From NCBI GenBank assembly GCA_030448265.1, contig JAUJNG010000015.1, positions 62,001 to 126,000 on the forward strand: a stretch of DNA of 64,000 nucleotides, in the 5' to 3' direction. The notes under the pieces were generated by a model, which saw only the letters and a list, made by a program, of their open reading frames with translations, searched no databases and had not been told where the DNA came from. Shown one piece after another: positions 1 to 8,459 of the stretch. Source of the stretch: Abditibacterium sp. (GTDB taxonomy: Bacteria; Armatimonadota; Abditibacteriia; Abditibacteriales; Abditibacteriaceae). Both the position numbers and the translations under genes were made by a program. Every line of letters starts with the position of its first letter. Position 1 is the stretch's first letter.

Positions 1-9
1 CTCTCCGAG

Positions 10-411
10 GTGAAGCCAAGAATGGGTTTGGATGCCGCAGTTTCTGAATCGTCGGAGCGGTTGTGGTGGAGCGAGCATTGGAAAGTAAGTCCGTTTGTTT
101 GTTGGCCACCGCAACTCAACATTTCGGCTCAAGAGAAATCAACGGTTAACATCCGTGCATTTCGTGACCTTCAGGTCAACTTATCTGTTGACGATCCGCG
201 AATCCGGGCGGCGTTTAAAGATGGTTGGCAGAGCGCCGAAAACGGTCTCTGTTTCGACCGGCAAGTTACCATCGAACTGTTGCCAATTGGTGTTCAAGAC
301 CGTTTTAGCGGAACGCTTACAGTAACAAGTCCACAATTTCCTGGCCTCGAACAAAAAGTGAGGTTGCATATCAACCAAGCATCCTCTTTGAATAATGGAG
401 GTGATCGGTAA
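10..411 (+). CDS. Hypothetical protein, DUF1573-like C-terminal part, probably 5'-truncated by the window edge
   Basis: The reading frame is open to base 1 and the first possible start is a GTG at 10, so the true start is probably outside the window. The visible 133 residues have no membrane segment. The C-terminal half is a run of beta-strand-like sequence (around FSGTLTVTSPQFPG) that resembles the immunoglobulin-like fold of DUF1573 proteins, but the diagnostic CGC motif is absent. The stop codon lies just before the start of the next gene, whose Shine-Dalgarno is inside this gene's last codons, so the two are likely translationally coupled. Function unknown; the DUF1573 resemblance is a weak inference from pattern and context. 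Confidence 0.5.
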   Translation: MKPRMGLDAAVSESSERLWWSEHWKVSPFVCWPPQLNISAQEKSTVNIRAFRDLQVNLSVDDPRIRAAFKDGWQSAENGLCFDRQVTIELLPIGVQDRFSGTLTVTSPQFPGLEQKVRLHINQASSLNNGGDR

Positions 412-415
412 CTTT

Positions 416-835
416 ATGAATAGTGGACTGGTCAGAAAGAAATTGCGCTTACATCATGTCGTCACAACATCGGCTTTCATAATTTTTGTCTGTGGAACAT
501 TCTTTCCTCATACAATTAATTTATTAATCCGGCACCGAGGGTTACCGTTAGCGGTTGAGCGAATTGTGCAACTTGGCGATGTGCCACAAGGCAAGACGAC
601 AACGCGTCGTCTGTCACTATTCAATCCACATTTGACAACTGTCAATCTTCAATCTGTGAGTAGCACATGTGGTTGCACAACGGTCGATGCCTCAGCCAGG
701 GCCATTGGGCCTCTGAGAAGCAGCACCATCACAGTCTCAGTGACGCCCTCGAGCAAAGGCAACGGCAGCGAGAGCATTGAACTTTCAACAGATCGTGGCA
801 ATCAACAGGTTTCTGTAGATTATAACGCGACCTGA
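416..835 (+). CDS. Membrane-anchored DUF1573-domain protein
   Basis: The start is set at ATG 416 because GGAGGTGAT at 397-405 is an excellent ribosome-binding site at the right distance; an in-frame ATG at 395 would overlap it. The 139-residue product has one N-terminal membrane segment (roughly residues 12-32) followed by an exported domain. That domain carries GDVPQGKTTTRRLSLFNP and the hallmark STCGCTT, both typical of DUF1573. DUF1573 domains are small extracytoplasmic beta-sandwiches of unknown role that often sit next to exported peptides or redox proteins. Here the gene precedes an exported cysteine-rich protein. Confidence 0.75.
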   Translation: MNSGLVRKKLRLHHVVTTSAFIIFVCGTFFPHTINLLIRHRGLPLAVERIVQLGDVPQGKTTTRRLSLFNPHLTTVNLQSVSSTCGCTTVDASARAIGPLRSSTITVSVTPSSKGNGSESIELSTDRGNQQVSVDYNAT

Positions 836-873
836 AATAAACACGGCTTTACACAAGCCCTAAAGGAATCCAG

Positions 874-1242
874 ATGAATATATGGGAACGCCGCCTTATT
901 GGCACTTCTTTCTTTCTTTCAGCGTTATTTTTGTTCGTTACACTTGGGAGCCAAGCAGTAATTGCAGGAGATTGCATGAGCAATCCATGCCATCTTGTTA
1001 CGAAATGTCGCTCAGAGATTGTTACAGGTGCTACAACCTACCCTAAATGCTGTAAGGGAACGACAAGGGGAAATTATATGCATGATTGCTCCTTGGATCT
1101 TTATCGCTACTACGTTGAAGGCACTATAGGTGGGGGTGGGACGACTGGGAATACCGCAATGCGTTCTAATTGTAACACCTTGGCTGGAGTTTGCGACGTT
1201 CTTTTTGGTTGCACAATTAGCACGCCGAGGGAGAAATGCTGA
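874..1242 (+). CDS. Small exported cysteine-rich protein
   Basis: This 122-residue protein begins with a clear signal peptide: charged MNIWERR, a hydrophobic stretch to about residue 29, and an AxA-like site near VIAGDC. The mature part of about 90 residues contains ten cysteines, including a CC pair, which implies up to five disulfides or metal binding in the envelope. A Gly-rich turn (GTIGGGGTTGN) separates two cysteine groups. AAGGAATC upstream is a plausible ribosome-binding site. I do not recognise the family. It lies in line with a DUF1573 gene upstream and another exported protein downstream, so it is probably in one operon. Confidence 0.7.
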   Translation: MNIWERRLIGTSFFLSALFLFVTLGSQAVIAGDCMSNPCHLVTKCRSEIVTGATTYPKCCKGTTRGNYMHDCSLDLYRYYVEGTIGGGGTTGNTAMRSNCNTLAGVCDVLFGCTISTPREKC

Positions 1243-1309
1243 GTAACATTAACTCCTAACGGCCAGTCAGAACTGCATTCGACAATATTTGTCTTGCAAG
1301 GAGATTTAA

Positions 1310-2164
1310 ATGAAAAAACCAATCCGCCCCATATTCTGGGCTTTGTCAACCTTCATGTTGGCATCAACCTTCTGCATCTACAGAGTTAACAGTCAAGACG
1401 CGTCTCCGTCTCAGGCGCAAGGTTCTTTGCCGCCAGAAACGCCCGAACAACGTGAGCGCCGCGAGAAGTTTCAAGCTGCCTGGAAGCAAGATAAGGAGCA
1501 AAACTACAAGGCGAAGCTGAACAACGGCAGCAAGCGCGGGGGGCTTAGGCCAGAAGAACTGCCAGAAAAAGTGAGGGCCGAAGCCGAAGCTGCTGTTCAG
1601 CAGTATCGAGAGAAGATATATCCCAACCTCAAAAAATACATTGCTGCCCATAATGGTCAGTTGCCTGAGGCGGCATCCGCTCTTCCTGAGTTCGAGCCTT
1701 TCATGCAGGACACCCAATATAAGGGCGTCGGCCCAAAGATGTATGGCCGAGGAAGTTGGGCTATAGGGATAGGTTTCCGAATGGATGGCACTGTGGTTAG
1801 TCGTGACGTCTACTCCGGTGAACCGTCCGATAAACCTCATGACATTTGGGCAAGTTATAAAAAATTTGCCGACTATCCTTCCAGAGGTAAAGGTTTCCTC
1901 ATCAACGGTTGGGATGATGGTCGTGTAACGTTTGATCCTGTAGAAACGAATTTCTACGGAGAACGCACTCTATTTGGTCAGAAACGTCCTGGTGCTGCTG
2001 TTCCTGGGGAAGCTGGTATTCCCCCAGAATGGAAGCAAGGACTGCAAGTTTGGTTCAAGAAGCAGGACAAAGATATTCAGCGAGATCAAGCGGCCAAACA
2101 AGGCGCAACAAAGCCAAATGAGTCGAAGGCAGGGGCGCAAATCGGTGCCGAAGCTCAAGGTTAG
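1310..2164 (+). CDS. Exported protein of unknown function
   Basis: A 284-residue protein preceded by AAGGAG a few bases before the ATG. Residues 1-28 form a signal peptide (MKKPIRP, then a hydrophobic core). Residues about 35-105 are highly charged and probably helical (PEQRERREKF, RAEAEAAVQQYREK). A compact central part follows with several Gly/Trp/Tyr motifs (MYGRGSWAIGIGF, GFLINGWDDGRVTF). The C-terminus is a low-complexity Lys/Gln/Ala tail. No enzyme motif is recognisable. It is the last gene of the first operon: a strong intrinsic terminator follows about 90 bases after the stop. Confidence 0.65.
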   Translation: MKKPIRPIFWALSTFMLASTFCIYRVNSQDASPSQAQGSLPPETPEQRERREKFQAAWKQDKEQNYKAKLNNGSKRGGLRPEELPEKVRAEAEAAVQQYREKIYPNLKKYIAAHNGQLPEAASALPEFEPFMQDTQYKGVGPKMYGRGSWAIGIGFRMDGTVVSRDVYSGEPSDKPHDIWASYKKFADYPSRGKGFLINGWDDGRVTFDPVETNFYGERTLFGQKRPGAAVPGEAGIPPEWKQGLQVWFKKQDKDIQRDQAAKQGATKPNESKAGAQIGAEAQG

Positions 2165-2256
2165 AACCAGACTCCGTAATCGCTGCTATCGTTGGGCTTG
2201 GATTCGCAGCGTTGATTGTGAGGCAGTTTTTCCGTTCACCTCTCGAATCACGACCA

Positions 2257-2291
2257 AAAAGCGGGGCACTCCAACTGAGTGCCCCGCTTTT
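2257..2291 (+). terminator. Rho-independent terminator
   Basis: A perfect 15-bp stem (2257-2271 with 2277-2291) with core GCGGGGCACTC, a five-base loop, and a U-tract at the 3' end. The A/T ends make it usable from either strand. It closes the exported-protein operon and insulates the ABC transporter genes downstream. Confidence 0.9.
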
Positions 2292-2408
2292 GCCGTCTTT
2301 TCAGCGCGGCGAAAGCAACCGCGTGGGGCGCAAAGCGTCGCTTTGTTCGCCTCATTGCTATAATTTCGGGTGTTCCTCATCTCATTTTCTCCACAGGAAG
2401 GAGTGGCC

Positions 2409-3422
2409 ATGCCACAAACCCAAGTGCAGTCTCCCCCCATTGATTCCGTTCAAGCCGCGCCCATCACAATGCCCGCCCACGAAGGCGCGGGCGAAGTCAT
2501 CATCCAGACGCGCGATCTCAACAAAACTTACCGCGCCGCTTTTGCGCGCACCGGCAAAACCGCGTTGCAGAGCCTCACCATTGATGTCAAGCGCGGCGAA
2601 ATTTTCGGACTCGTTGGCCCCAACGGATCGGGAAAAACCACCACGCTCAAGCTTTTGCTCGGCTTGATTAAGCCGTCGGGCGGAACCGTCGAGATTTTCG
2701 GGCGCGGGCCGCGCGACGTCGCAGTCAAGCAGCGCATCGGCTTTTTGCCTGACGGCCCTTACTTCTACGATCACCTCAACTCCTACGAAGTCCTCGATTT
2801 CTACGGCAAACTCTTCGGCTTTTCCAAAGAAATGCGCCGCACCAAATCGGAAGAGATTCTCGACATGGTGGGTCTTAATAAAGCCGACCGCAATCGCGTG
2901 ATTCGCACCTATTCCAAGGGCATGATGCAGCGCGTCGGCCTCGCCCAGGCGCTTCTCAACGACCCCGAACTGCTTTTTTTGGACGAACCCACGACCGGCC
3001 TCGACCCCATCGGCGCGCGCCAGATGAAAGACGCGATTCTGGCGGTGCGCGATAGCGGCAAAACCGTGCTTTTGTGCTCGCATCTGCTCGCCGACGTGCA
3101 GGCGATTTGCGACCGCGTGGCGATTCTTAGCGAAGGCCAACTGGTGAAATTCGGGACGGTTCCCGAACTGGTCGGTCCCAGCCAGCACTTCGATATTTTC
3201 GCCGAGGGCTTCGCCGACGGCACATTGGAGCGCGCGGCGCAAATGCAAATTCCCTTCGAGCGCGAAGACGGCCACATTAAATTCCAGGCCGATTCGTCGG
3301 AAGGGTTGCAAAAGGTTTTGAGCTTCATTTCCGATTCCAAAGCGCGCACCCTCGATGTCAAAGGCTATTCCGAAACCCTCGAAGACGTCTTCGTGCGCAG
3401 CGTCAAAAGCGACGGACGGTGA
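2409..3422 (+). CDS. ABC transporter ATP-binding protein (ABC-2 exporter type)
   Basis: The cytoplasmic ATPase of an exporter. The start at 2409 is chosen over an upstream in-frame start because AGGAAGGAG at 2395-2403 is ideally spaced. All ABC motifs are visible: Walker A GPNGSGKTT near residues 70-78, signature YSKGMMQRV near 170, Walker B LLFLDEP and an H-loop in LLCSHLL. The C-terminal 90 residues form the accessory domain usual in ABC-2 ATPases, ending in LEDVFV. A TATAAT at 2359-2364 may be its -10. The permease follows after a 100-base gap that holds a long hairpin, and the next gene continues on the same strand. Substrate unknown. Confidence 0.92.
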   Translation: MPQTQVQSPPIDSVQAAPITMPAHEGAGEVIIQTRDLNKTYRAAFARTGKTALQSLTIDVKRGEIFGLVGPNGSGKTTTLKLLLGLIKPSGGTVEIFGRGPRDVAVKQRIGFLPDGPYFYDHLNSYEVLDFYGKLFGFSKEMRRTKSEEILDMVGLNKADRNRVIRTYSKGMMQRVGLAQALLNDPELLFLDEPTTGLDPIGARQMKDAILAVRDSGKTVLLCSHLLADVQAICDRVAILSEGQLVKFGTVPELVGPSQHFDIFAEGFADGTLERAAQMQIPFEREDGHIKFQADSSEGLQKVLSFISDSKARTLDVKGYSETLEDVFVRSVKSDGR

Positions 3423-3427
3423 ACGAC

Positions 3428-3516
3428 AAGGCTAAAGGATGAAGGCTAAAGGCTAAATCAAGCAGGGCTACGAGAACTGGAAGTGATTTAGCCTTTAGTC
3501 TTCATCCTTTAGCCTT
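3428..3516. repeat. Intergenic long inverted repeat
   Basis: Arms 3428-3460 and 3484-3516 (33 bases each) are reverse complements with a single mismatch around a 23-base spacer. The arms are built from short sub-repeats (GGCTAAAG and GGATGAAG). It lies between the ABC ATPase and permease genes, which are co-directional. It may attenuate or stabilise the mRNA, or be a selfish palindrome; it lacks the U-tract of a classical terminator. Confidence 0.85.
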
Positions 3517-3523
3517 CAATCTC

Positions 3524-4630
3524 ATGGCTGCTAATCCTCCCCTTCAATCTCAAAACGTCCTTTCGTCGCGACTGGGCAACGAAAGCGTGCAAATTCCCGC
3601 CGCGTGGCGCGCCAAACAGTTCATCGCACTGGGCCTGGTGGCGCTTCTGGCGATCTGGTATGCCCTGGTGGGCTGGCGTTCGCCGCGCGGCGATTCCGGC
3701 GCCGCCGACAACTTTTCCCTCTTCGATTTGCTCGGTTTCGCGCTGGTGGGTGTTCTGATCTGGCTTTCGACGCCCGCCGCGTGGACAATCGCCACCACGA
3801 CATTTCAGGAAGCGATTCGACGCAAATGGATGTCGTATCTGCTCGGCTTCGCGATTGTAATGCTGGGCGTTTCAACGTTTTTCACCTGGATGAAGGCTGG
3901 CGAAGAACAAAAATTTCTGCGCGACTACGGCCTCGGCTTCACCGTGATAATGACGCTCATTGCGGCGATTTTTCTGGGCGTGGCGCTCATTCCGCCCGAA
4001 ATCGAGCGGCGCACCATTTTCACGATCCTTTCCAAGCCCGTCACGCGCGGCGAGTTTCTGATCGGCAAGTATCTCGGCCTCATGCTCACACTTCTCATGA
4101 ATCTCGCGGTGATGAGCCTCATCTTTTTACTCGCCTACTCCTGGTTCGTGATTTCGCGCGAAGGGGCGGGTAAAGCGTGGCTCGCCGATGGCGTGGGCGT
4201 GAGCCATCAGGGATTGGGTTTTGACCTTCTCAATCTGGGCAAAGCGATGTGGCTGCATCTGGGGGCGCTGTCGATAATGGCGGCGCTGGCCATCATGCTT
4301 TCGCAGTTTTTGAGCGGCATCACCGCCATTATCGCCGCCTTTCTGGTTTATTTTCTGGGCCAGTCGGCGTCGTATTGGGAGCGATTGGCGGGCGGCGGGG
4401 GCGCGGCGAGCGAAGCCGTCAAACCCGCGCTCTCTCCGGCGATTCGCGGCGTGGTGGACTCGGTTTATTTCGTCCTGCCGCGCCTCGACCGCTTCGACGT
4501 GCGCGAGCGCCTCGTCAACGATTTGCCCATCGGACTCAACTACATCGCCAAAGCGGGCGCGTCGGGCGCGATTTACACCGCCGTTTTGCTCTGCGTCGCT
4601 TATTTCGCGTTCAGCGACCGCGAGTTTTAG
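3524..4630 (+). CDS. ABC-2 type transporter permease
   Basis: A 368-residue integral membrane protein with about seven hydrophobic segments: near residues 32-46, 65-85, 102-120, a strongly hydrophobic pair around 130-155, 185-210, 240-275 and 345-362. The central motif ILSKPVTRGEFLIGKYLG, followed by hydrophobic helices, is characteristic of ABC-2 permeases such as the NatB/CcmB-like families. It pairs with the ATPase encoded just upstream. The stop codon lies 13 bases before the next ATG, so the three genes form an operon. Substrate not predictable. Confidence 0.85.
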   Translation: MAANPPLQSQNVLSSRLGNESVQIPAAWRAKQFIALGLVALLAIWYALVGWRSPRGDSGAADNFSLFDLLGFALVGVLIWLSTPAAWTIATTTFQEAIRRKWMSYLLGFAIVMLGVSTFFTWMKAGEEQKFLRDYGLGFTVIMTLIAAIFLGVALIPPEIERRTIFTILSKPVTRGEFLIGKYLGLMLTLLMNLAVMSLIFLLAYSWFVISREGAGKAWLADGVGVSHQGLGFDLLNLGKAMWLHLGALSIMAALAIMLSQFLSGITAIIAAFLVYFLGQSASYWERLAGGGGAASEAVKPALSPAIRGVVDSVYFVLPRLDRFDVRERLVNDLPIGLNYIAKAGASGAIYTAVLLCVAYFAFSDREF

Positions 4631-4643
4631 AGGAATTTCATCA

Positions 4644-6173
4644 ATGGAACTCAAAAAATGGGGCGTCTTAGGCCTCGCCGGAGCTTTGCTCATCTCTTAC
4701 AACCTCGGACAGTCGGGGCTGGTCGCGCTGCGCAGCAACGGCGCCGAATATCCTGGCACCGCCAAGCGCGAGGCGTATGGCCCGTCGCTGGTGTGGCTCG
4801 ACCGCCTGGCGCGCGGTTCGGAAGACCAGAATCGCGTCAAGCTCGATTTTTCCGTCATGTCGTCGCTGATGGTGGCCGGACTGGCTTCGGGCTTCAAATC
4901 GCAGGTCGCCAACCTGCTGTGGATGAAATCCGACGAATACTGGCATCAGGGCCTTTTCACACGACAGGTGCCGCTCATGGAAGCGGTCGTGACGCTCGAC
5001 CCGCAGTTCCTCGACGCCTGGTCAACGGCGGGCTGGCACTGGGCTTATAACATCTACGCTGACATTCCCACCAACCCCGACTACAAAAAGAAGGGCGAAG
5101 GTGCGATTCGCGCGGCGCAGCAGAACGCGACCGACACCGGCGAAGATTATCTCAAGCGCGGCGCCAATTTGAACCCCGACACCTATCGTTTGTGGTTCGA
5201 GTGGGGCTGGACGCGCGCCGAAAAAGCCGGCAAATACGACGAGGAAACCCTCGAAAAATACAAAATCGCGCGCACCAAGTCCGACGCCCGCGAAGTCGAG
5301 CAGACCCAGGCCAACGGCAAAACCGTCAAAGTGCAGGGCCTGGACGTGATGGGACGCACCATCGGCCATCTTTACGAGCGCATTCCCCAGTTCGACAAAG
5401 CCCTCGATTATTACGCGAACGAACTGATGAAAACGACGCCGGAGCAGCGCGCCCAGCTCGACGCGGCGGGCGCCTACTGGCGGCGCTACGGCTCGAATTA
5501 CGCCGCCATCGTCAATCTCTACACCGGCGGCGACGCGACCACCAAAACGCAAATTCGAAAGCTGATCCCCGACATCGAAAAAATGGTGGCGGCCCACGCC
5601 GCGCGCCAGGAAATCGCGGGGCAGCCTGGCAAAGACCAGCCGGTGGGCGCCTACATTTCTATTACGGCGCGCTACATGCCCGCCTGGAAACTGATGGAAG
5701 CGGGCAACATTGAAGGCGCCATTGCCGACATGGTGGGCGTGATGAACGCCAACCCGAAATATACGCTGCAAGGTTTGCCGGTGACGGCGCAAGTCCTCGA
5801 ACTGCGCGGCGACGCGCCCGCCGCCATCGAAGCGCAGCTTAAAGCCGAACGCGACTTCGAACAGCAGTCGTCGCAGGATTTGGGCTTGCATTTTCTGGCC
5901 ACGCTCTACGAAAGAGCGGCGGCTCAGGCTCAGAAAGCGGGCGACCAGAAGAAGTTCATGGCTTACAATCGCCTCGCCTACGAAACCTGGTATCGCTCGC
6001 GCGAACGCGACGCGCTCGACTTCTACGCGCTGCGTAACACGCGCAACTACGAAGACAAATACGGTTTCAAAGCGCCCGCGCACATCAAGAAAGCTATCAA
6101 AGACTCGCGCAAAGGCGGCGTGCCCAACGCCGCGCCGCCGGTTCCGCCCAACGTGAGCGGCTACTACAGATAA
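4644..6173 (+). CDS. Membrane-anchored TPR-like protein, third gene of the ABC operon
   Basis: 509 residues with one N-terminal membrane anchor (about 8-30) and a large helical remainder. Paired helices with conserved small and aromatic positions recur (for example WSTAGWHWAYNIYADI, YRLWFEWGWTRAEKAGKYDEE and IPQFDKALDYYANELM), as expected of degenerate tetratricopeptide repeats. The tail is Pro-rich. AGAGGA precedes the ATG at normal spacing, close to the permease stop, so it is co-transcribed with the exporter. It could be a periplasmic or membrane-tethered adaptor of the exporter; that role is inferred from context only. Confidence 0.7.
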   Translation: MELKKWGVLGLAGALLISYNLGQSGLVALRSNGAEYPGTAKREAYGPSLVWLDRLARGSEDQNRVKLDFSVMSSLMVAGLASGFKSQVANLLWMKSDEYWHQGLFTRQVPLMEAVVTLDPQFLDAWSTAGWHWAYNIYADIPTNPDYKKKGEGAIRAAQQNATDTGEDYLKRGANLNPDTYRLWFEWGWTRAEKAGKYDEETLEKYKIARTKSDAREVEQTQANGKTVKVQGLDVMGRTIGHLYERIPQFDKALDYYANELMKTTPEQRAQLDAAGAYWRRYGSNYAAIVNLYTGGDATTKTQIRKLIPDIEKMVAAHAARQEIAGQPGKDQPVGAYISITARYMPAWKLMEAGNIEGAIADMVGVMNANPKYTLQGLPVTAQVLELRGDAPAAIEAQLKAERDFEQQSSQDLGLHFLATLYERAAAQAQKAGDQKKFMAYNRLAYETWYRSRERDALDFYALRNTRNYEDKYGFKAPAHIKKAIKDSRKGGVPNAAPPVPPNVSGYYR

Positions 6174-6177
6174 GAAA

Positions 6178-6239
6178 TCACCGCAAAGTCGCAAAGAATT
6201 TTTATTTGAATTCTTTGCGACTTTGCGTCTTTGCGGTGA
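6178..6239. repeat. Inverted repeat between convergent genes, probable bidirectional terminator
   Basis: The left arm 6178-6200 pairs with 6209-6239; the right arm carries one extra 8-base unit (CTTTGCGT) that bulges out. The arms consist of repeated GCAAAG/CTTTGC units, and the hairpin is flanked by T/A runs. Its position between two convergent stop codons suggests it ends transcription from both sides. Confidence 0.8.
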
Positions 6240-6244
6240 ATTTT

Positions 6245-8233
6245 TTATTTCATCAAGTTCGCCGCCTCGCGTTCGGCGTCGCGGGCGCGTTCGATCTGGC
6301 GCGCGACTTCGCCGATTTGAGCGCGGTCGCCCGCGCCCAGCGCCTCGCCCAGATTCGACGGCGCCAGTAAAATCGCTTCATCGAGGGCCTCGGCGCTCGC
6401 GCGTAGCGCGGCGGCGGCCCGCTTGATTTCGGGGTCGTTGAGGCGATTGGCGGCGCCATCGAGCCATAACGCTCCCTCGCGGCGTCGCACTGCCCATTCG
6501 CGCGCCGCCTCTCCCAAGAAGGAGAGCAAGGCCCGCGCGCGCGCCGCATCGCTGCGATTTTGAAGCGGCGCCGAAGCGACTGAGGGAATCGCGGTTGGAA
6601 CCGGCGTCGGCGTGGCGGCGGGCGCGTAGGGCGATTCGGGTTCGCTGGAGTCGGCGGGAAGCGGCGTGGGCGTGGGAAAGGGCGTTGGGGTGGGAAGCGG
6701 CGTTGGAATGAGACGAGGTTCGACCCGCACCCGCGCGATTTTCTTCAGTTCGCCCGCCAGCAGCGACAAACTTTCAACATTGAGAGAAACCGTTCCCTGG
6801 CGCGGGCGCAGCAGCAGCGCGGAGGCGCGTTGGAGCGCGCGCCGGTCGGCGTTTTTGGCCGAAAGCTGGGGCAGCTGCCACACGAACGAAGGCGGCGTCA
6901 GAAGCGCAGGCGCCGGTGTCTGACCTGGAAGCGGCGTGGGAAGCGGCGTCGGCGTCAGGCTGGGACTGGGACGCGCTTTGGCGCCCGCCGGCAGGACGGA
7001 AATCATGGTGTAAGGCGACCCGAAGCTCGACGGGGCCTTCCACATCGCCGCGAAACTTTTGGCGGCGAGGGTATCGAAGCGCGCGCCGCGACTGAGCAGC
7101 ATCACTTCGCCTCGATCCGAATCGTAGCCCACCGCCAAAGCCCAGGTGCCCTTGCCCTTTTCCTCGAAATAGACCAGGGGCGCGTGTTCGGCGTCGATTT
7201 CGTCTGATAAATCTCTTAGCGCTTCGGCCTCTTTGCCGCCGTGTTTGACGGTCAGCAGCAGTCCGGCGTTGGCGAGGACGTTTTCAAAGGCATCGAAGGG
7301 CGCCTTGACGATGCGCGACGGGTTTTTCGGATCGAATCCGGCGTAAAAGGGCATCAGACTCCAGCCGCGCAGCATGGCGTCGTCGGCTTCGATGCCGTGC
7401 GCCGCCAAAATCGGGCGCAGCGCCGCCCACAGCGAACCGGTCGCGCCCCCATCGTCGGGCAGGGGCCGCCGCGTTTCGATGAACACCCGCCGCGCCGGAC
7501 GCCGCCCTTTGGTATCGGAAAAGACCGACAGTCCCAATCGCACGCGGGCGTCGTTGGCCCAGGTCGAACTGGGATAGCGCGCGATGGTGGCATCGTAGGC
7601 GCGCGTGGCCCATTCAGCGTTTTTGAAAAGCGTTTCGTAGGCGACGCCGAGATGAAATTGCGCTTCGGCGGCGCGGTCGGTGAGGTTGGGCCACTGGCGC
7701 AAAACCAGTTGCAACAGGGTTTGCGCGGTCTCCCCATCGCGCTCATCGAGGGCGAGACGGCCCAACTTCAGCGTCGCGGTGGCGGCGGCGTCACTGCGAG
7801 AACCGGATTTTTGCAGCAACAGGTTGTAGAAGCCTTTGGCGGCGGCGCGGTCGCCGAGGTTTTCGGCGGCGACCCGTCCGGCATCGAGAAGCGCTTCCGT
7901 CGCGAGCTGATCCGACGGATAGGCCTTCGCCAGCCGCGCGTAAGCGGCGACGGCGCTTCGCAGCGCGGCTTTGTCACCGTTTTGCCTCCCCTGCTCGGCC
8001 AGCAAATCGCCTTGACGCAGCAGGGCGCGCGCCGCGAAAAACGATTCGGGATGGGTATCGGAGATGAGGGCGTAGTGACGCAGCGCGAGCGGAATCTGTC
8101 CGGCGCTTTCGAGTCGCTGGGCACGCGCGAAGAGGCTCTGCGCCGGATCGGGCGCCCAGATGACGCGCAAAAAGAGCAGAAAAGCGACGGTGGCGGCGGC
8201 GCCAGCCAGTCCGTTGAGAAAATGACGAGGCAT
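6245..8233 (-). CDS. Membrane-anchored TPR protein with a C39/BtrH-like middle domain
   Basis: The start is set at 8233 (MPRHFLNG) because a membrane segment follows at once (about residues 5-22). Residues about 30-260 are TPR/Sel1-like repeats (SLFARAQRLESAGQIPLALRHY, AVAAYARLAKAYPSDQLATEAL). Residues about 270-440 have the layout of an inactive papain-fold (C39/BtrH-like) domain: SLWAALRPILAAHGI, then LVYFEEKGKGTWALAVGYD; the expected catalytic Cys is not visible. Two linkers of PTPLPTPTP type enclose a helical part near 490-540, and the C-terminus is helical. It is convergent with the ABC operon. Function unknown; the middle-domain call is tentative. Confidence 0.6.
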   Translation of the reverse strand: MPRHFLNGLAGAAATVAFLLFLRVIWAPDPAQSLFARAQRLESAGQIPLALRHYALISDTHPESFFAARALLRQGDLLAEQGRQNGDKAALRSAVAAYARLAKAYPSDQLATEALLDAGRVAAENLGDRAAAKGFYNLLLQKSGSRSDAAATATLKLGRLALDERDGETAQTLLQLVLRQWPNLTDRAAEAQFHLGVAYETLFKNAEWATRAYDATIARYPSSTWANDARVRLGLSVFSDTKGRRPARRVFIETRRPLPDDGGATGSLWAALRPILAAHGIEADDAMLRGWSLMPFYAGFDPKNPSRIVKAPFDAFENVLANAGLLLTVKHGGKEAEALRDLSDEIDAEHAPLVYFEEKGKGTWALAVGYDSDRGEVMLLSRGARFDTLAAKSFAAMWKAPSSFGSPYTMISVLPAGAKARPSPSLTPTPLPTPLPGQTPAPALLTPPSFVWQLPQLSAKNADRRALQRASALLLRPRQGTVSLNVESLSLLAGELKKIARVRVEPRLIPTPLPTPTPFPTPTPLPADSSEPESPYAPAATPTPVPTAIPSVASAPLQNRSDAARARALLSFLGEAAREWAVRRREGALWLDGAANRLNDPEIKRAAAALRASAEALDEAILLAPSNLGEALGAGDRAQIGEVARQIERARDAEREAANLMK

Positions 8234-8459
8234 AAAGACACCCTTAGTTTGCGTGAATTGCTCCGGTCTCAAGTCGGCGCGGCATTGCCTGCGCGCTCGG
8301 CTCTGTGGAAAAGTGAATTGAGGCACTTCTTCTTCTCAAGCGCTTTGTTGTGTCGTCCCATAAAACTTAGCTGCGAGTCATTCTTAAAGCCAACGGGAGC
8401 ATAACTGCCTGCATTTCACTCGCTATCTACCCCCTGAAAATTAAATATCCAAAATGGTT

